Shown: positions 36,314 through 47,828, counted from the first letter of the stretch. The stretch: 64,000 bases of DNA from Eutypa lata (GCA_022661535.1 JAKULF010000010.1:1550001-1614000), one strand, 5' to 3'. Made by a program: numbers and translations. Notes: generated from the sequence alone by a model not told the origin.

Positions 36314-36746
36314 GCAACCCATTTATTTGTCTTAGGTATTTGTACCCGCGTGTGCGCGAGCGCCCGCCCGCCGGGCTTCGTCCGCCTTTCCCGACTGCCG
36401 CGTCAGCGCAGCCAGTCAGCAGTACCTGTTGAAGGCAATCTGAATGAATCAAGCTTACTTTTGCTAGTCTCTCTAACTATGCCTACCTATATGTGTGTTC
36501 GCGTTATGTGTAGATGTTGTACTCACATAGTATCTTGCTCGCCGCCCTCACATGGTTTGATAAAATATGTAGTTGATAGGTAGCAAGGAGTAAGTAAAGT
36601 AAAGCTATGTAGTAGTTAGTTAGATGTAGGTTCGCAGCAGCTTGGTTGCAGCAGCCCTATTGGTTCACCAGCCGGGCGCGGATCGACCGCTAGGCCGACA
36701 CAAGAAACAAGCTTAATTTTGTGCCCGTCCATACATATCCGCACAA

Positions 36747-36771
36747 CTGCACATGTCCGGAACATGTGCAG
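36747..36771. repeat. Perfect inverted repeat with 10-bp arms
   Basis: The arms CTGCACATGT and ACATGTGCAG are separated by CCGGA. The site is isolated in the 34-39 kb spacer; it could be a dimeric regulator site or a small hairpin. Confidence 0.8.
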
Positions 36772-39194
36772 ATAATTATAATTTGTTTTTCACTGTCCTC
36801 TAATAAGCCGGGATTTGCTTGCGTTTTTTTCTTTGTTTCACGGATTACCCTACCCATCAGGGCACCGAGGAAAGGGGTCTTTCTTTTCTTTTCTTTCTTT
36901 CTTATTTGCATAACTAGGGTAATTAGGCTAGGTAACACACGTAGTCCAATGAGCTCGATGATGGGCCCATGAGGCTGCTGATGATGATGCCGCCGCCGCC
37001 GCTGTTGCTGATGCTGATTAGTCCTTGCCCCCCGGTTAGGACCGAATTACGCCGAAGTTGAAGGACCCAGTACCTACCGAACCTAACCCCCCCTATTATC
37101 CGTGCTTTACATTCTTTTGCACTTCGACAACTGCGTGTACTTCAGTAGTGTATTATGCTCGGTGAAGCCTGCGCTCACCCCTCCCCCTGGCCTGTCATTC
37201 CCGGGGCTAGGAGTAGTCAAACTCGCTGGCATTTCTTTTTAGCACGCTTTTGCGCCCCGCCAATGAGAGCGCGGACCTTGTTCAAGTGCCGGAGCAGTGA
37301 AACATATGACAGGCAGCCGAGATGGCAGATGAGATATGTAGACATGGGAGATCAGATGAGAACCCCTGGGGGGCACACGACACGGGCCTAGCTTAGCGGC
37401 GATGATATACCGACGACGACAACGATTATAATGAAACGGGGTTAAAGGGTTTTGTTACCAAGGTTACACACGCCTATGTAGGAGGTAGTTACATCTGATC
37501 TTATCGCTACCGTCGAAGAATCGGAGGCAGCTGGTTAGGAGGGACGGATGTTGAAGGTAACATCGCGCGCATTGCCAGAGCCCGGACGCCGCCTACGTCT
37601 TCTTGCATCATCGGAGGAGAGAAATCATTCTCTCTCCCCCCCCCCTCACCCACTCGCGAACCGAACCGAGCATACTTAGATCCTTAGATAGGTAACACAT
37701 GCATATGCACAGAAGTCTAGCTGATGATGAAAAATTCGCTCTTCCCCACAGTGTGGTCTTTCCTTTGGGTCCCGTGCTTTGGCCGTGTCAGGAGACGGCA
37801 GCCCGCAGGAGGGAGGTGGATGGGTAGGTAAGGTAGGGAGGTAGCTACTGTAGGGATATCCATAGGACCCAGCGCGTCCGGGGCCGCATCTATTGGCAGA
37901 GCCGGAGACATCGAAAGGGGGGTTCTTGCGTGCTTTTTGCTTTTTGTATTTCTCTAACTACGTATGCTCCCTGGATCGCATCTACGATGATGGCTCACTA
38001 ATGCCAACCAGGCTGGGATTGCATCCGGCGCGTTCCTTGGTAGACTTGCAAAAAGACCCTGCCCTGTAGCCGGCTCTTGCTCTCTCGTTGGGCCGGGGGC
38101 TAGTTATCTATCAGATCATCATCATCCATCGTCTCTAGTCAACTACCAGCCGGGGGGCCAGGGGAGGGGGGGGGATTAAGCCCCTCCATTCGACGGCGCG
38201 GAGCCCGGGGGAACCTGGGGTGGATGAAGAAGCGCCCCCTAGAGCTAGGTGTGAACGCAGCAGGAGCCGGTGGCCGGTGTGCAAGGTCGAGCATAAAGCC
38301 CATAAGGTTACATGCATGGACCGTATGTAACTAGCACGTAGGTTATTGTACGGGTGCATCTACGTAGCATTTACCATAGCTGAGCTATGGCACGTATGTA
38401 AGTAGCTGGCTAGGCATGTAGGCATGTAGGCAGCTAGGTTCGTTAGCGAGCCAGCGTTCTTTGGTTTGGGGGTCTGGTGGTATTCGAGATGAAAGGACCT
38501 GCCCTCCTGACCAATAGAGCTCGTGGAGGGGGTTTAAAGTTCCCTCCTTCGCTGCCGCTGGCTGCCGTAGCTCCTGAGCTCTCCAAGGGTGCGTAGATCC
38601 ACACTTATACAGAAAACTGGAGAACCCTGGGGGAAGGGGGGGAGCACCTGTCTGCCTATTGATACATACTTCCTACCTATCAGCCTATCTCTAGATTGTT
38701 CTGTTGGTGGGATGTCCACTCCTGTTCGAAGGGCCCCAAGAACTCGATGCGGGCAGCCGATTGGCCCTGGTTAGATCACGAATGACGCTCTTCCGAGGAC
38801 AAGCCCTCGGGGGCGTCCTAAAAACGCGGGGAAGGGGGGGTTTTTTGGGCTATATGTTTGATATTTGCATACCCGTGATATATGCAGATAGCTGGGACTA
38901 GCTGTGTAACTAACGATGGGTTGAGGAAAGAGAGGCTATTTAGGCACGTGTTGATTAGATAAAGATAGCATTAGTTATCAAGTTAGTTAATCTTATCGGC
39001 CAAAAAAAAAAGAATTTTGGGAAAACCTTATCAAAGGTCTAACTATAGACTATCGACAAGTTATAGACGGATACTGGACGATAATTCGAGGAGCTAAGAA
39101 GACAACAAACACCACCACTGCGAGAATAACCACCCTGTGTACTCCTTATATATCCACCAACAAGCTCAATTCAAGTACCCGCGACAAAGAAGCA

Positions 39195-40073
39195 ATGGGC
39201 CGCGACCTCCAAAAGCGCAAGAGGCGCTCCTCGCGCCCCGCCATCAAGCAGCACGCATCCAGCAAGCCACATCGACTGCTCAACCCTCTCGGGAACGATA
39301 TCATTGCGAAGAACTGGTTCGTGGTCCTCCTTACACCCGCGCCCACACCCATACTCACACTCGCACTCACACTCACACACCATGACTTAAATTCTATGAT
39401 TACCACTTACTAACACCATTTCTTTTCACCCAGGGACAAGAAACAGACAACGACGCAGAACTACCGCCGTCTAGGCCTCGTAGGCCGGCTGAAGGCGCCC
39501 ACGGGCGGCGCGGAGCCGGACAAGAAGAAAAAAACGAAGAAGCTAGCGGCAGCATCAGCAGGGGCGACGAAGAAACCGGCGGACGCGTTCGCGATTGCGC
39601 CGTCCTCCGATATGGTGATCAGCGAGGTGCGGGTCGAGCGGGACGCGGAGGGGCGGATCGTGCGGATACTCGACGGCTCCAAGAACCGGCCGAACCCTCT
39701 CAACGATCCGTTGAACGCGCTGGATTCTGGTTCTGACGACGATGATGATGACGAGGAAGAGGAAGAGGAGGGGAATAATGTGGAGGAATGGGGTGGAATC
39801 GATGAGGATGATGACGATGATGATGATGACGATGACGAAGAGGATGAGGGCAAGAGAATCGTCAGACAGCTCGAGGCCCAGGCGAACCGGCCCGTCGAGA
39901 AGAAGCCGCGGACCCAGAGCCACCGCGAGAGGGAGTGGGTTGAGTCGCTGGTGCGGAAACATGGCGAGGATGTGCGCGCTATGGTGAGGGATCGCATGCT
40001 GAACCCCATGCAGCAGACTGAGGCGGATATCGCGAGGCGGATTCGCCAGTGGAAGGCGGAGGGATCTGCTTGA
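39195..40073 (+). CDS. nop16: Nucleolar protein 16 (60S ribosome biogenesis), 2 exons
   Basis: Component of pre-60S ribosomal particles in the nucleolus. Exon 1 is 39195-39316, the intron 39317-39433 (GTTCGT..CAG) and exon 2 39434-40073, giving 253 residues. The splice rebuilds the family-defining junction IIAKNW-DKKQTTTQNYRRLGL. The N-terminus is basic (MGRDLQKRKRRSSRPAIKQ), as usual for Nop16. The middle holds two long Asp/Glu runs (about residues 145-180). The C-terminus EREWVESLVRKHGEDVRAMVRDRMLNPMQQT is the conserved Nop16 end. The intron carries a CACTCA-type repeat. The gene converges with the MARVEL gene, with about 820 bp between the stops. Confidence 0.93.
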
Positions 40074-40894
40074 TGTTTCGGCATCCCGTTATAAAGTAAG
40101 GGGGGTGGGGGGTCTCTCTTGTACATTGAGGGCGATGAGAAAAGGGGAATAGGGGCAAGGGGGTGGCGGTGGAGGAAGAAAAGTCTTGTTCTTAGATGCA
40201 TAAATGCATTGTACGGGCGTTCTGGGGCGTCTTGGTGGGAATAATCATTGCATTTTGACAGTTATTAGTCAAGAAAGCTCGCCCGCCCGTCATGGGGCAG
40301 CGCAATAGAATCTGGGAAATAATTACAAATCTCGGACCAAATGGCAATTCGAAAGTCGAGCCTGTCTACATCTAACATAAGTACTTCTATTAGATATACC
40401 GTCAATGGTATTTTGGACCCCCTATGTTGCTCTCCTAGGAACGAACTTGGCTCAATATCTGGGTTAATTACATGACGAGGCTATTGGACTATAGATGTTC
40501 ACGTAACGTACACATTTCAAAGATGAACATCTAAAGACAATTCTCAGATTCTATATTTGCACATATATGCTATCCAACCCCTCAAGGGGGGTTTTGGCTG
40601 TCTTATATCTCTCTTTCGATTCTGAATTGCATTAGATACACGAAATGAGGTATCTATTGGTCATTAATCCGCCCAAATATTCATTCCGGAACACCGATTA
40701 AACCGTCCAGAGGTTCATCACATTGTAACACGTGCTATGCGACCGAGTATCCGATTCCATATACTTTGTAAAAAAATTAAAAAAATCAATCTCGCCCTCT
40801 TCTTACACCTCCGCGTACGTACAAAACAAGTCATCGCTCGCCTCCCCGTGTGCTCACGCCCCCAGCACTATCCCGCTAAAGGCACAATGGATCA
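40074..40894. other. Convergent 3' spacer between NOP16 and the MARVEL gene
   Basis: Contains only the presumed 3' UTRs of the two convergent genes; it is AT-rich in the middle. No other feature seen. Confidence 0.7.
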
Positions 40895-41962
40895 TTAATG
40901 TAGCGTCCGATCGTAGTTGGCGCTGGGGAAGTGTGCCGGCCCGCCCGCGTCGTAATCATCGGCGGCCGGCGGTGCGTAGACCTTCGATCCGTACGAACCG
41001 CTGGAATGTGCTCCGTACGCGTTGTCTAAGTAAGAGTCGTTAAGGGGCGTGAGGTTGTTTACCCGATAGCCGTTGTCGAACGGGTTGTCCTGGGGCGGAG
41101 GGGACGACCCAGCTTGAGGCCTGTACGACGTATCGTGGTCGAACATGCCCCCGGACGAGCTCCCGCCGGCCCCGCCCCCACCATACGAGTCGGCGTTGTA
41201 TGGAGAGCTTTGGAAGTCGTCGTGGCGGTCATCATCCATATTGACCGGGGCGTACGCCTCCTCGTCGTGCGGAGCCATCGAGGTCGAGAAGGCGGCCTTG
41301 TCTGGGTCGATGTTCTGGCGGTTGTTTCCGAGATTCTCGTATCCGGGCAGGAACCCGTTGTTGCTGGAGTATCTCAGAGTGTACCAACTGACCAAGGTAG
41401 ATAGGAGCCAGAGTATACTGCACGTGGGGGTTTTTTTAGTACCAAGCCGTTTGCATGGGGATGTACGAGACAGAAGAGAAACTCACGTTTGGAAAAAGGC
41501 AAGCGCTGCGACGCCCTTGCTTATACTGCAGCCCTGCCCGCAAGAGCCCGCCTTGTTATAAGTTACCTGGGTGGCGAAGGCCGACAACCATAGGATGGTC
41601 CAGATACAATCCACGACAGTCATTGCATGCGGTTGGGCAGCTTTTCGCGTCCGCTCCCACCGCGGTGTCATCGCTAGGTAGAGCACAGCCGGTATCGTGA
41701 TGAAACACTATTTTATAGAGATAACCCATTAGCAAAACACTTCTTCCCACTAGAAAAAGAAGAAGAAAAGTGAATCTGCGCAGGTACATACCATGGCAAA
41801 CGTCCAGCCATTGTTGCCGTTAATGGTAGAATCCTCTTTTCTGAAAACGACAATTTCGAGAACAAATATTACGAAGGCGAAGACCATATGGGCAATATGC
41901 AGACCCAGCTTGACCTTGGGAACAAGGTCCGGGGCAAACTCGAATTTATCCGCCAAACCCAT
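40895..41962 (-). CDS. MARVEL-domain four-helix membrane protein, 3 exons
   Basis: Predicted integral membrane protein of a fungal MARVEL-like family; the function is unknown. Exons on the minus strand are 41792-41962, 41487-41707 and 40895-41417. The introns are 41708-41791 (GTATGT..TAG) and 41418-41486 (GTGAGT..CAG), and the product is 304 residues. Four hydrophobic segments follow in order: IAHMVFAFVIFVLEIVVF; WTFAM-CFITIPAVLYLAM, joined exactly across intron 1; VVDCIWTILWLSAFATQVTY; and FFQT-ILWLLSTLVSWYTLRY, joined across intron 2. The long cytosolic-type C-terminal tail (~130 residues) is rich in Gly, Ser, Asp, Pro and Tyr and probably disordered. Both junctions fall inside helices, which supports the splice model. 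It could also be described as a non-classical export-like protein. Confidence 0.85.
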
Positions 41963-43672
41963 TTCCTAAACTTCGTTCGTTAAGTGTTGATAATCAATAA
42001 ACCGTAGATAGTTGTTCAAATCGGGTGGTGTTTGTTGTGAATGTTGTGAATGTTGTAATGTTGAAGAGGCGACGGCGACAGCGACGGTAATAATATGTAT
42101 GCCCCAAACAAACCGTAAGCAAGGCCCCGGCGGCTCAGTCAAGCGACGTTGGTTAGGGGATGACGAAACGCTGGACCCGCAGGGTTACAGTCGGGTATCA
42201 CTTTGGGTGTAGTAGGTAGTATCGCTCGGCACTTGGGAGCAAGTTTTTTTTCTTTCAATTTTTATACGAGCTCGTCCGTTTTTTTCGGCGCAACGAAAAA
42301 TCGAAGGTGGTTCGTGATTATCGTGAGATCGGAATACGGCGAATAGAGAATAGGGGAGGGAAAAAAAGAAGGAGAGGAAAGCGTAGAATAAAAACGAGGC
42401 CAACGAAACTCAATTGATACTGATCAGCGCCTTGGGCAGAGGACGGAAAGAGAGTCGCACGGGCATACGAAGACCCAAGAGGAGCTCAGCCCAGTGGGTT
42501 CTAGTCCTCCCGAGCTGGGCTTCTAGCGCATTTGTCCACGTCTCTCCAGCTCTCCAGGCTACGAAATTTGAGCAGAGCCACACGGTCCGGTCACTGCGCC
42601 ACAGGAATAAAAGAACCCGAGTGAATGCCTATCCAATCACGGGTGGCTTTATTCCTCATCCGAGCGGCTATGAGAGACAATCTAAGTGAATCTAACAACG
42701 CCACAAAACGTGTTTGGTTTATTAGTTCTGTATATCATTAGTTATGGGGTCCTATATATGTCTTCAAGACACACCATCACTTTTCTAGAAGTTGTATGGT
42801 TTAGGTTGATTCTTAGACATGAAACTTAAGTTATTCATATATGTGTCAATTTAAGGCGTAACTTCTTTTTATCCTTCGTTTATTTATCAATGAAAGGAAG
42901 TAGGTATGTAAGATCTAGAGCTAACATACACATAGGTAATCACACCGTGGCTGTGCTCACTGCTTCCAGCTGACCTTCACGTCAAATTTCCTTGAGCATG
43001 ACGTACGCAAATGTTTCTCCCCGCTATATTAGCTGACGTAGCCTTGAAGGCTTTGCGCGCATGTTGCCGCCGTTTTCAGAATCGTTTAAAGAACCTATAA
43101 CTATACATACCTATGTACATAAAAGCTAGCTAGGGATACCGATCAAGGAACTCACATAATCACCAGGAGTCCCTCTTAATATCTAATTATAGCCTATCAA
43201 ACCTCCTCAACTCAATGTCGTGATACCATACTAGAAGAATGAGGTTTACAATACTAGTGGCAGTATTCTTAGATAGATAAGATCGTAAACTAATATTTTA
43301 ATGATCTTATCTATCTAGATACCATTAAAGCACAGACAAAACATTCCACCTAACATCCAAGATAGGAAGTTATAACCATTTTTGGTTGGATCCGAACATC
43401 GGCAAGAATGATGACAAAGCGCAGCTAGAACTCTAAGCTTTAGTTAGTAGATCCACTGGTGCACTAACTACATATCACATCAGTCTTATCATAATCAACC
43501 AACCTTCTCATATTTATTAAGTATATTTAAAGGCGTGAAGGCACATCTATTTCCAGTGCATTTGGTGATGTTGTATCATTAAAGCTGGGGTTTTTGGTGA
43601 GGATTTCTTCTAACGTTTTTCTGGAGAACATCGATTTATATTGCTTGTTGAGGTTGAGTATCATAGGACACG
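41963..43672. other. Intergenic region (divergent promoters of the MARVEL gene and the MFS transporter)
   Basis: About 1.7 kb with no supportable gene. The left part should contain the MARVEL gene promoter. A strong 15-bp-arm hairpin lies at 43270-43317. A 91-codon frame at 42414-42689 has no recognisable feature. Confidence 0.6.
43270..43317. repeat. Inverted repeat, 15-bp perfect arms with 18-bp loop
   Basis: The arms are 43270-43284 (TAGATAGATAAGATC) and 43303-43317, its exact reverse complement; the loop is AT-rich. It lies about 350 bp upstream of the MFS transporter start. The GATA/TATC content may be chance or could include GATA-factor sites (GATAAG on each strand). Confidence 0.85.
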
Positions 43673-45530
43673 ATGACTACGGGTCAGTCCACAGTTGCTG
43701 GTAACAGCCAGCCTACACAGGTCAATGGGGATTCGGTTACAGAGAATAACGAAAGGACACCGTTGTTGAACGACTATAATAAGACGCTACCCCCAGCCGA
43801 GGTAACACAGCCGGGTAGCAACGATGAGGAACAAACCATCGTCGCAGAAGAGGTCAAGGGCTTCAAGCTTTGGTTGATTCTCTGCACCTGTTGGGTAGGA
43901 GTATTCTTAGGCGCTATCGATTCGACCATCATCGCCACTTTATCCGCCCCTATCTCTAGCGAGTTTAAGTCTTTAAGCTTATTATCATGGCTCGCCACTG
44001 CCTACCTGATAAGTAACGCTGTGAGTATAACAGAACACCCTAGACTCGCCCCTGAACGTCTCTTGAGAACTTCAAATTCTAACATAGCTATAGGGTATGT
44101 ACTATATGTGATCGCACGCGGTCGCTTTCTTTAGTTTCTTGGGAATTGTCCTATAGAATAGATGTGTTAACGTACAAAAAGCCTGCCAGCCCATTTCCGG
44201 ACGATTAACCGATATATTCGGCAGAGGTCCAGGCCTTATTTTCAGCAACCTTTTCTTCGCCGCTGGAAATCTAATATGTGGATTTGCACGTGATGAAAAC
44301 GTGATGATCTTCGGGAGGGTCGTGGCAGGAATAGGAGGTGGTGGTCTTATGTCCATCTCCACCTTCGTGTGCACCGACCTTGTTCCCCTTCGAAAGCGAG
44401 GTGTCATCCAAGGAATCGGCAATATTTGTTATGGTGCAGGAGCAATGCTCGGTGGTGTTTTCGGGGGCCTCATAAACGACAATACCGCGCTGGGATGGCG
44501 ATTGGCTTTCCTCGTGCAGGTTCCCCCGGTGTTGATCTCGGCAGCATTGGTGGCGTACCTCGTTCGCATCCCGCCAAAGGTGTCTGACAAGTCATTTCTG
44601 ACTCGCATTGACTTCGGTGGCGCCCTCTCGCTTATCGTATTTCTCGTTCTACTACTATTGGGGCTCAACGCTGGGGGCAATCTTGTCCCCTGGGTTCATC
44701 CGCTCCCCCTCACCACGTTGCCACTATCGTTCCTGGCATTGATTGGTTTTATCATGCGGGAGTCTCGTGCGAGACAGCCAATAATCCCTGTTCGACTTCT
44801 ACTCCATCAAACCGTCTTCACAGCCTGTATGACAAACCTGTTATGCTGCATGGTGAACATGGCGATTCTGTTCTATGGCCCTATATATCTTCAGACGCGG
44901 GGGAGCTCGGCTACTGAAGCTGGACTGGTCATTCTCTTCGGCCCTATCGGAATCTCGCTCTGCTCTGTTGGCTCGGGCTTGATCATGAAGAAAACCGGCC
45001 GCTATGTTGCTCTAGGGATCGTCTCCGTGCTCCTCATGCTGCTATGCGTCGTCATCCTCACGACTCTCAACGAAGGCTCTCCCAAGTGGCTGATGATGAT
45101 CGGGTTCTTCTTCCTGGGCTCGGGTCAGGGGGCCATGTTGACAGTCACGTTACTCGCGTGTCTAGCCGCGGTAGACCACTCCCAGCAAGCCGTCATCACG
45201 AGTGCGACTTACGCGTTCAGGTCTGTCGGGGGCACCCTCGGGATCACGGCCGCGTCGGCTGTCTACCAGAACGTGCTCAAACTCCAGCTCTGGGAGCGGT
45301 TCGGCTCACTGCCGGGGGCCGCGGAGGAGATCAGCAGGATTAGGGATGACTTGGATGAGCTGAACCATCTTCCCGAGGGCTGGTATGATGGCGTCATGGC
45401 GTCTTTCATGGAAGCCTTCCGTTCTGTCTGTTTCTTGTTGCTGGTACTGGCCCTTCTGGGCCTGGCCAGCGTTTCATTGATGAAGCAACACAAGCTTCAC
45501 TCTACGCTTTCCCGCAATGAGAGGGATTAG
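43673..45530 (+). CDS. MFS transporter, DHA2/Vba-like family (14 TM), with a probable 1-nt exon
   Basis: Proton-coupled exporter of the DHA2/TRI12/Vba group; the substrate is unknown. My model has exons 43673-44020, 44094 (one nucleotide) and 44182-45530. The introns are 44021-44093 (GTGAGT, branch CTAAC, CTATAG) and 44095-44181 (GTATGT..AAAAAG), and the product is 565 residues. Exon 1 gives a hydrophilic N-terminus with a dileucine-type ERTPLLNDY, then TM1 WVGVFLGAIDSTIIATLSAPI and TM2 WLATAYLISNA. Exon 3 continues CQPISGRLTDIFGRGPG (MFS motif A) and GRVVAGIGGGGLMSIS. Later come LGWRLAFLVQVPPVLIS, a DHA2-typical LTRIDFGGALSLI linker, and further helices to the C-terminus. A simpler single intron (44013-44181) would delete three residues from the conserved YL-x6-QP spacing. 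It converges with the DUF6594 gene (373 bp between stops). Confidence 0.87.
44094..44094 (+). other. Candidate one-nucleotide exon (G) in the MFS transporter
   Basis: The first intron ends CTATAG at 44093 and the next donor GTATGT starts at 44095, leaving a single G. Joined to GCT before and CC after, it gives Asn-Ala-Ala-Cys-Gln-Pro, the spacing expected in this transporter family. Without it the downstream frame is lost or residues are deleted. Confidence 0.6.
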
Positions 45531-45903
45531 AGGGTTGGAGTCTGGCTCTATATCCATTGGGTTTTCAACGACCTTCTAACCTGACCACACCTATGAATGC
45601 CATGTTGAGGTAGTTTACCTGGAGATAGAACGGATATTAGAATGTGTGGCTGTCTTTCAATTTCGTTTCGATACTTCAGCAAAGAGGCAAAAGGTAAAAG
45701 TCTTTGAGATTTTCATTAGAGATAAGAATGGTGATACCGATATGAAGTACACCTTCAGGATATGAATAAAATGAGAATTTGTATACAATATTGTACTTCT
45801 GTAGCCTTCACTTGAGACATTTTGTAAAGAAATAATATCACTCCCCCACTTCCAATCCTCCAGTCGTTTGTAGTGTTCAATATCCAACCCCACTGTACAG
45901 TCT

Positions 45904-47476
45904 CTATCGAGGAATGTATTGGTTGACGTTAGACAGGAACACCACCATGACCGCCACTGCGAGGTATGAAAATCAGCACGGAGTTCTCGACAAGATGGCT
46001 GCTAGAAGAACACGCCAAGGAGAAAGGATATTTCCTCAGTTTGTATGAACTTGGCAAAGGGGGGGGCTACTAGCTTACTATATGCGCAGTTCCCGAGAAG
46101 CATCGGGCCTATGCGATCCTCAAATACAACCATGATCGCGTCGAAGAGTACCGAGAACGCCACCGTCACCCCGTACAAGCCGTTCTGCGGTAGGTCGACC
46201 AGGTACAAAATGCCCACGGGCCCCAGGAAAAGCACGCAGCATGAGAGCGCCAACACGATCTTGACCGTCCACTTAAACATGCGGTCGCCGTGCTCGGCGT
46301 GGAAGTCGTTCGGGCCCGGGGCTTCTGTCTCTTGGCAGAAGAGCCAAGACATGAACCGAAGGAACCTCTTTCTCAGGATGCGATTTGAGCGCGTCAGCAG
46401 CAGCAGCAGGAGCATGACAAATTTGATTTGGATAAGACGGACGGACGGACGGACGGATTGTAGGAAAGTATATGACTGTGATTATATGGAGAACTAACTC
46501 ACCTGTACCCCAGGATTCCGGGAGAATAGTAGGAACTCGAACTTCTTATACGTCGTGTCGGGGTCGATGGTGATGAAGTCGTCCCTGTACCGGAACGCCT
46601 CTAGTTGTTCCTCGCTCAACCATCCCGAGTCCTTCACCTGTCGGTAGTGCTCTTCATGAGCCCTTATCGAGACTCTAGGTAGGAGTTGGATTTCTCTTTC
46701 TGCGATGATGAAGTCCTCTGTTCAAGGCCAGCATTTGGTATTCTGTTATTATAGAATCCTTGGCGGCACTCGTGGGAAAGCCACACACAAACAAAGAATG
46801 GGGGGAGAAGAGAAGGAAAAGGTAGATGTGTCTTACGATACTCCTTATATAGCTGCTTGCATTCTGCCATCAGCAGTTCTCTCTGCTGGGATCGAGTCTC
46901 ACCATCCCTCGAGGCGGGCGGGGTTGTTTGATCGGGTGGTGTAGACGAGTGGGCTTGTTGGTCACCCCGCAAGCTCTCCTCCTCCTCCATCTCAACTTCT
47001 AGCCCGAACAGCCTGTCCGAAGAATCTTCAAGCTTGAACTCGTAGTCAAGACGGATCATCTGCGAGAGCCAACTGTACCTTCGCAGGGGGCTCAGGTTCG
47101 GATAGTACATTTGATGGGCAGCTAGGGATGCTAGCCCTTTGGGGGCGTTCTTCCCTGAAGGCTAGCTTTTAGTATGTATGGCCCTTATTCTTCTTCATTG
47201 GCTCCTCATAGATGTCATGACTTACTAAAAGCTTTATCCGTGTAGAAGACGTCTCGTCCTAGAGCATTGCCGTCTAGAGACAATGTGAGTAATTATACAA
47301 TAGGGTAAGGCCGTCCTTGTCAACATACTCCTAGACATGCGTTGGTACATGCTACTAACCGTCCTCAGGGGCGGGTGAGGGTGGTTCGGCGTGGCCGGAC
47401 TTGGTGTTCTGCTACCATTGCCTTGCGAGCCATTTGCCACTGGTAATATTGGCTGCTGTCGAGATGAGGATGCCAT
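45904..47476 (-). CDS. DUF6594 fungal membrane protein, 5 exons
   Basis: Member of the fungal DUF6594 family (N-terminal helical region plus C-terminal membrane helices); the function is unknown. Model exons on the minus strand are 47329-47476, 46837-47154, 46503-46672, 46079-46367 and 45904-45956, about 325 residues. The first splice (GTATGT..CAG) yields KGLASLAAHQMYYPNLSPLRRY, the family's GYPxLAxx-type start. Intron 3 (GTGAGT..AAAG, branch CTGAC) removes a CTG-repeat stretch that would otherwise read as poly-Leu. The membrane helices are FKWTVKIVLALSCCVLFLGP and GLYGVTVAFSVLFDAIMVVF. The last 53-nt exon restores the family end NCAYMAVMVVFLSN; without it the frame runs into a non-family tail. 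The exon 2/3 junction is uncertain: a GTATCG donor at 46841 with the acceptor before 46674 is an in-frame alternative. Confidence 0.78.
46439..46456. repeat. (ACGG)n tetranucleotide repeat inside an intron
   Basis: About five ACGG units, within intron 3 of the DUF6594 gene together with a CAG/CTG tract at 46397-46411. Confidence 0.8.
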
Positions 47477-47805
47477 TTCTCAGGGGAAAAAAATGCGATT
47501 TAGATGTTTCCTTACTGTAGGTAGTCTACATCGTGGTTTCCTTTCTCGAGATCAAGTCGGCGGGGCGATGCCTTAAGTAGACTCTAATTCAAGGGCAGCA
47601 AGGCGCGGAGCCTCACCACATGCGCAACATCATTACTGCAAATCTTCAAAAGACCTGTCCGAGGTGTGAATTGTCCAGGCAAACAAGATAGGTGCCCAAA
47701 ACGGCCCCCTATGAAGCCTTTTTTAAATGGTAACCCTTGGACTCGAAGTTGGTGTACGACGATTCGACCTGAGCGCAGACACGATGGCGATGTGTTGTAT
47801 TTAGG

Positions 47806-47828
47806 TATTTAGGTAGGTAGGTAGGTAG
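47806..47828. repeat. (TAGG)n tetranucleotide repeat
   Basis: About five TAGG units, about 330 bp upstream of the DUF6594 start; one of several dispersed copies of this repeat type around genes in the window. Confidence 0.9.

Larger units (their letters stand above)
34015..39194. other. Intergenic region between the Zn2Cys6 regulator and NOP16
   Basis: About 5.2 kb without a supportable gene. It holds TAGG-type repeats (around 34895-34910), a GTAA tract (35280-35295), a CCTGC repeat (36284-36313), a perfect 10-bp inverted repeat (36747-36771) and an 8-bp one (around 38375-38391). Several C- or G-runs of 7-9 bases also occur. Small frames here are repeat-derived or featureless. Confidence 0.6.

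Noticed and set aside
39461..40201. 246-codon minus-strand frame opposite NOP16
   Set aside because: Produced by the Asp/Glu-coding repeats read backwards as poly-Ser; NOP16 on the plus strand is well supported.
46002..46415. 137-codon reading of the DUF6594 C-terminus starting with poly-Leu
   Set aside because: The poly-Leu part is a CTG repeat within an intron with a good branch point, and the tail after 46078 is intronic; splicing gives the family sequence.
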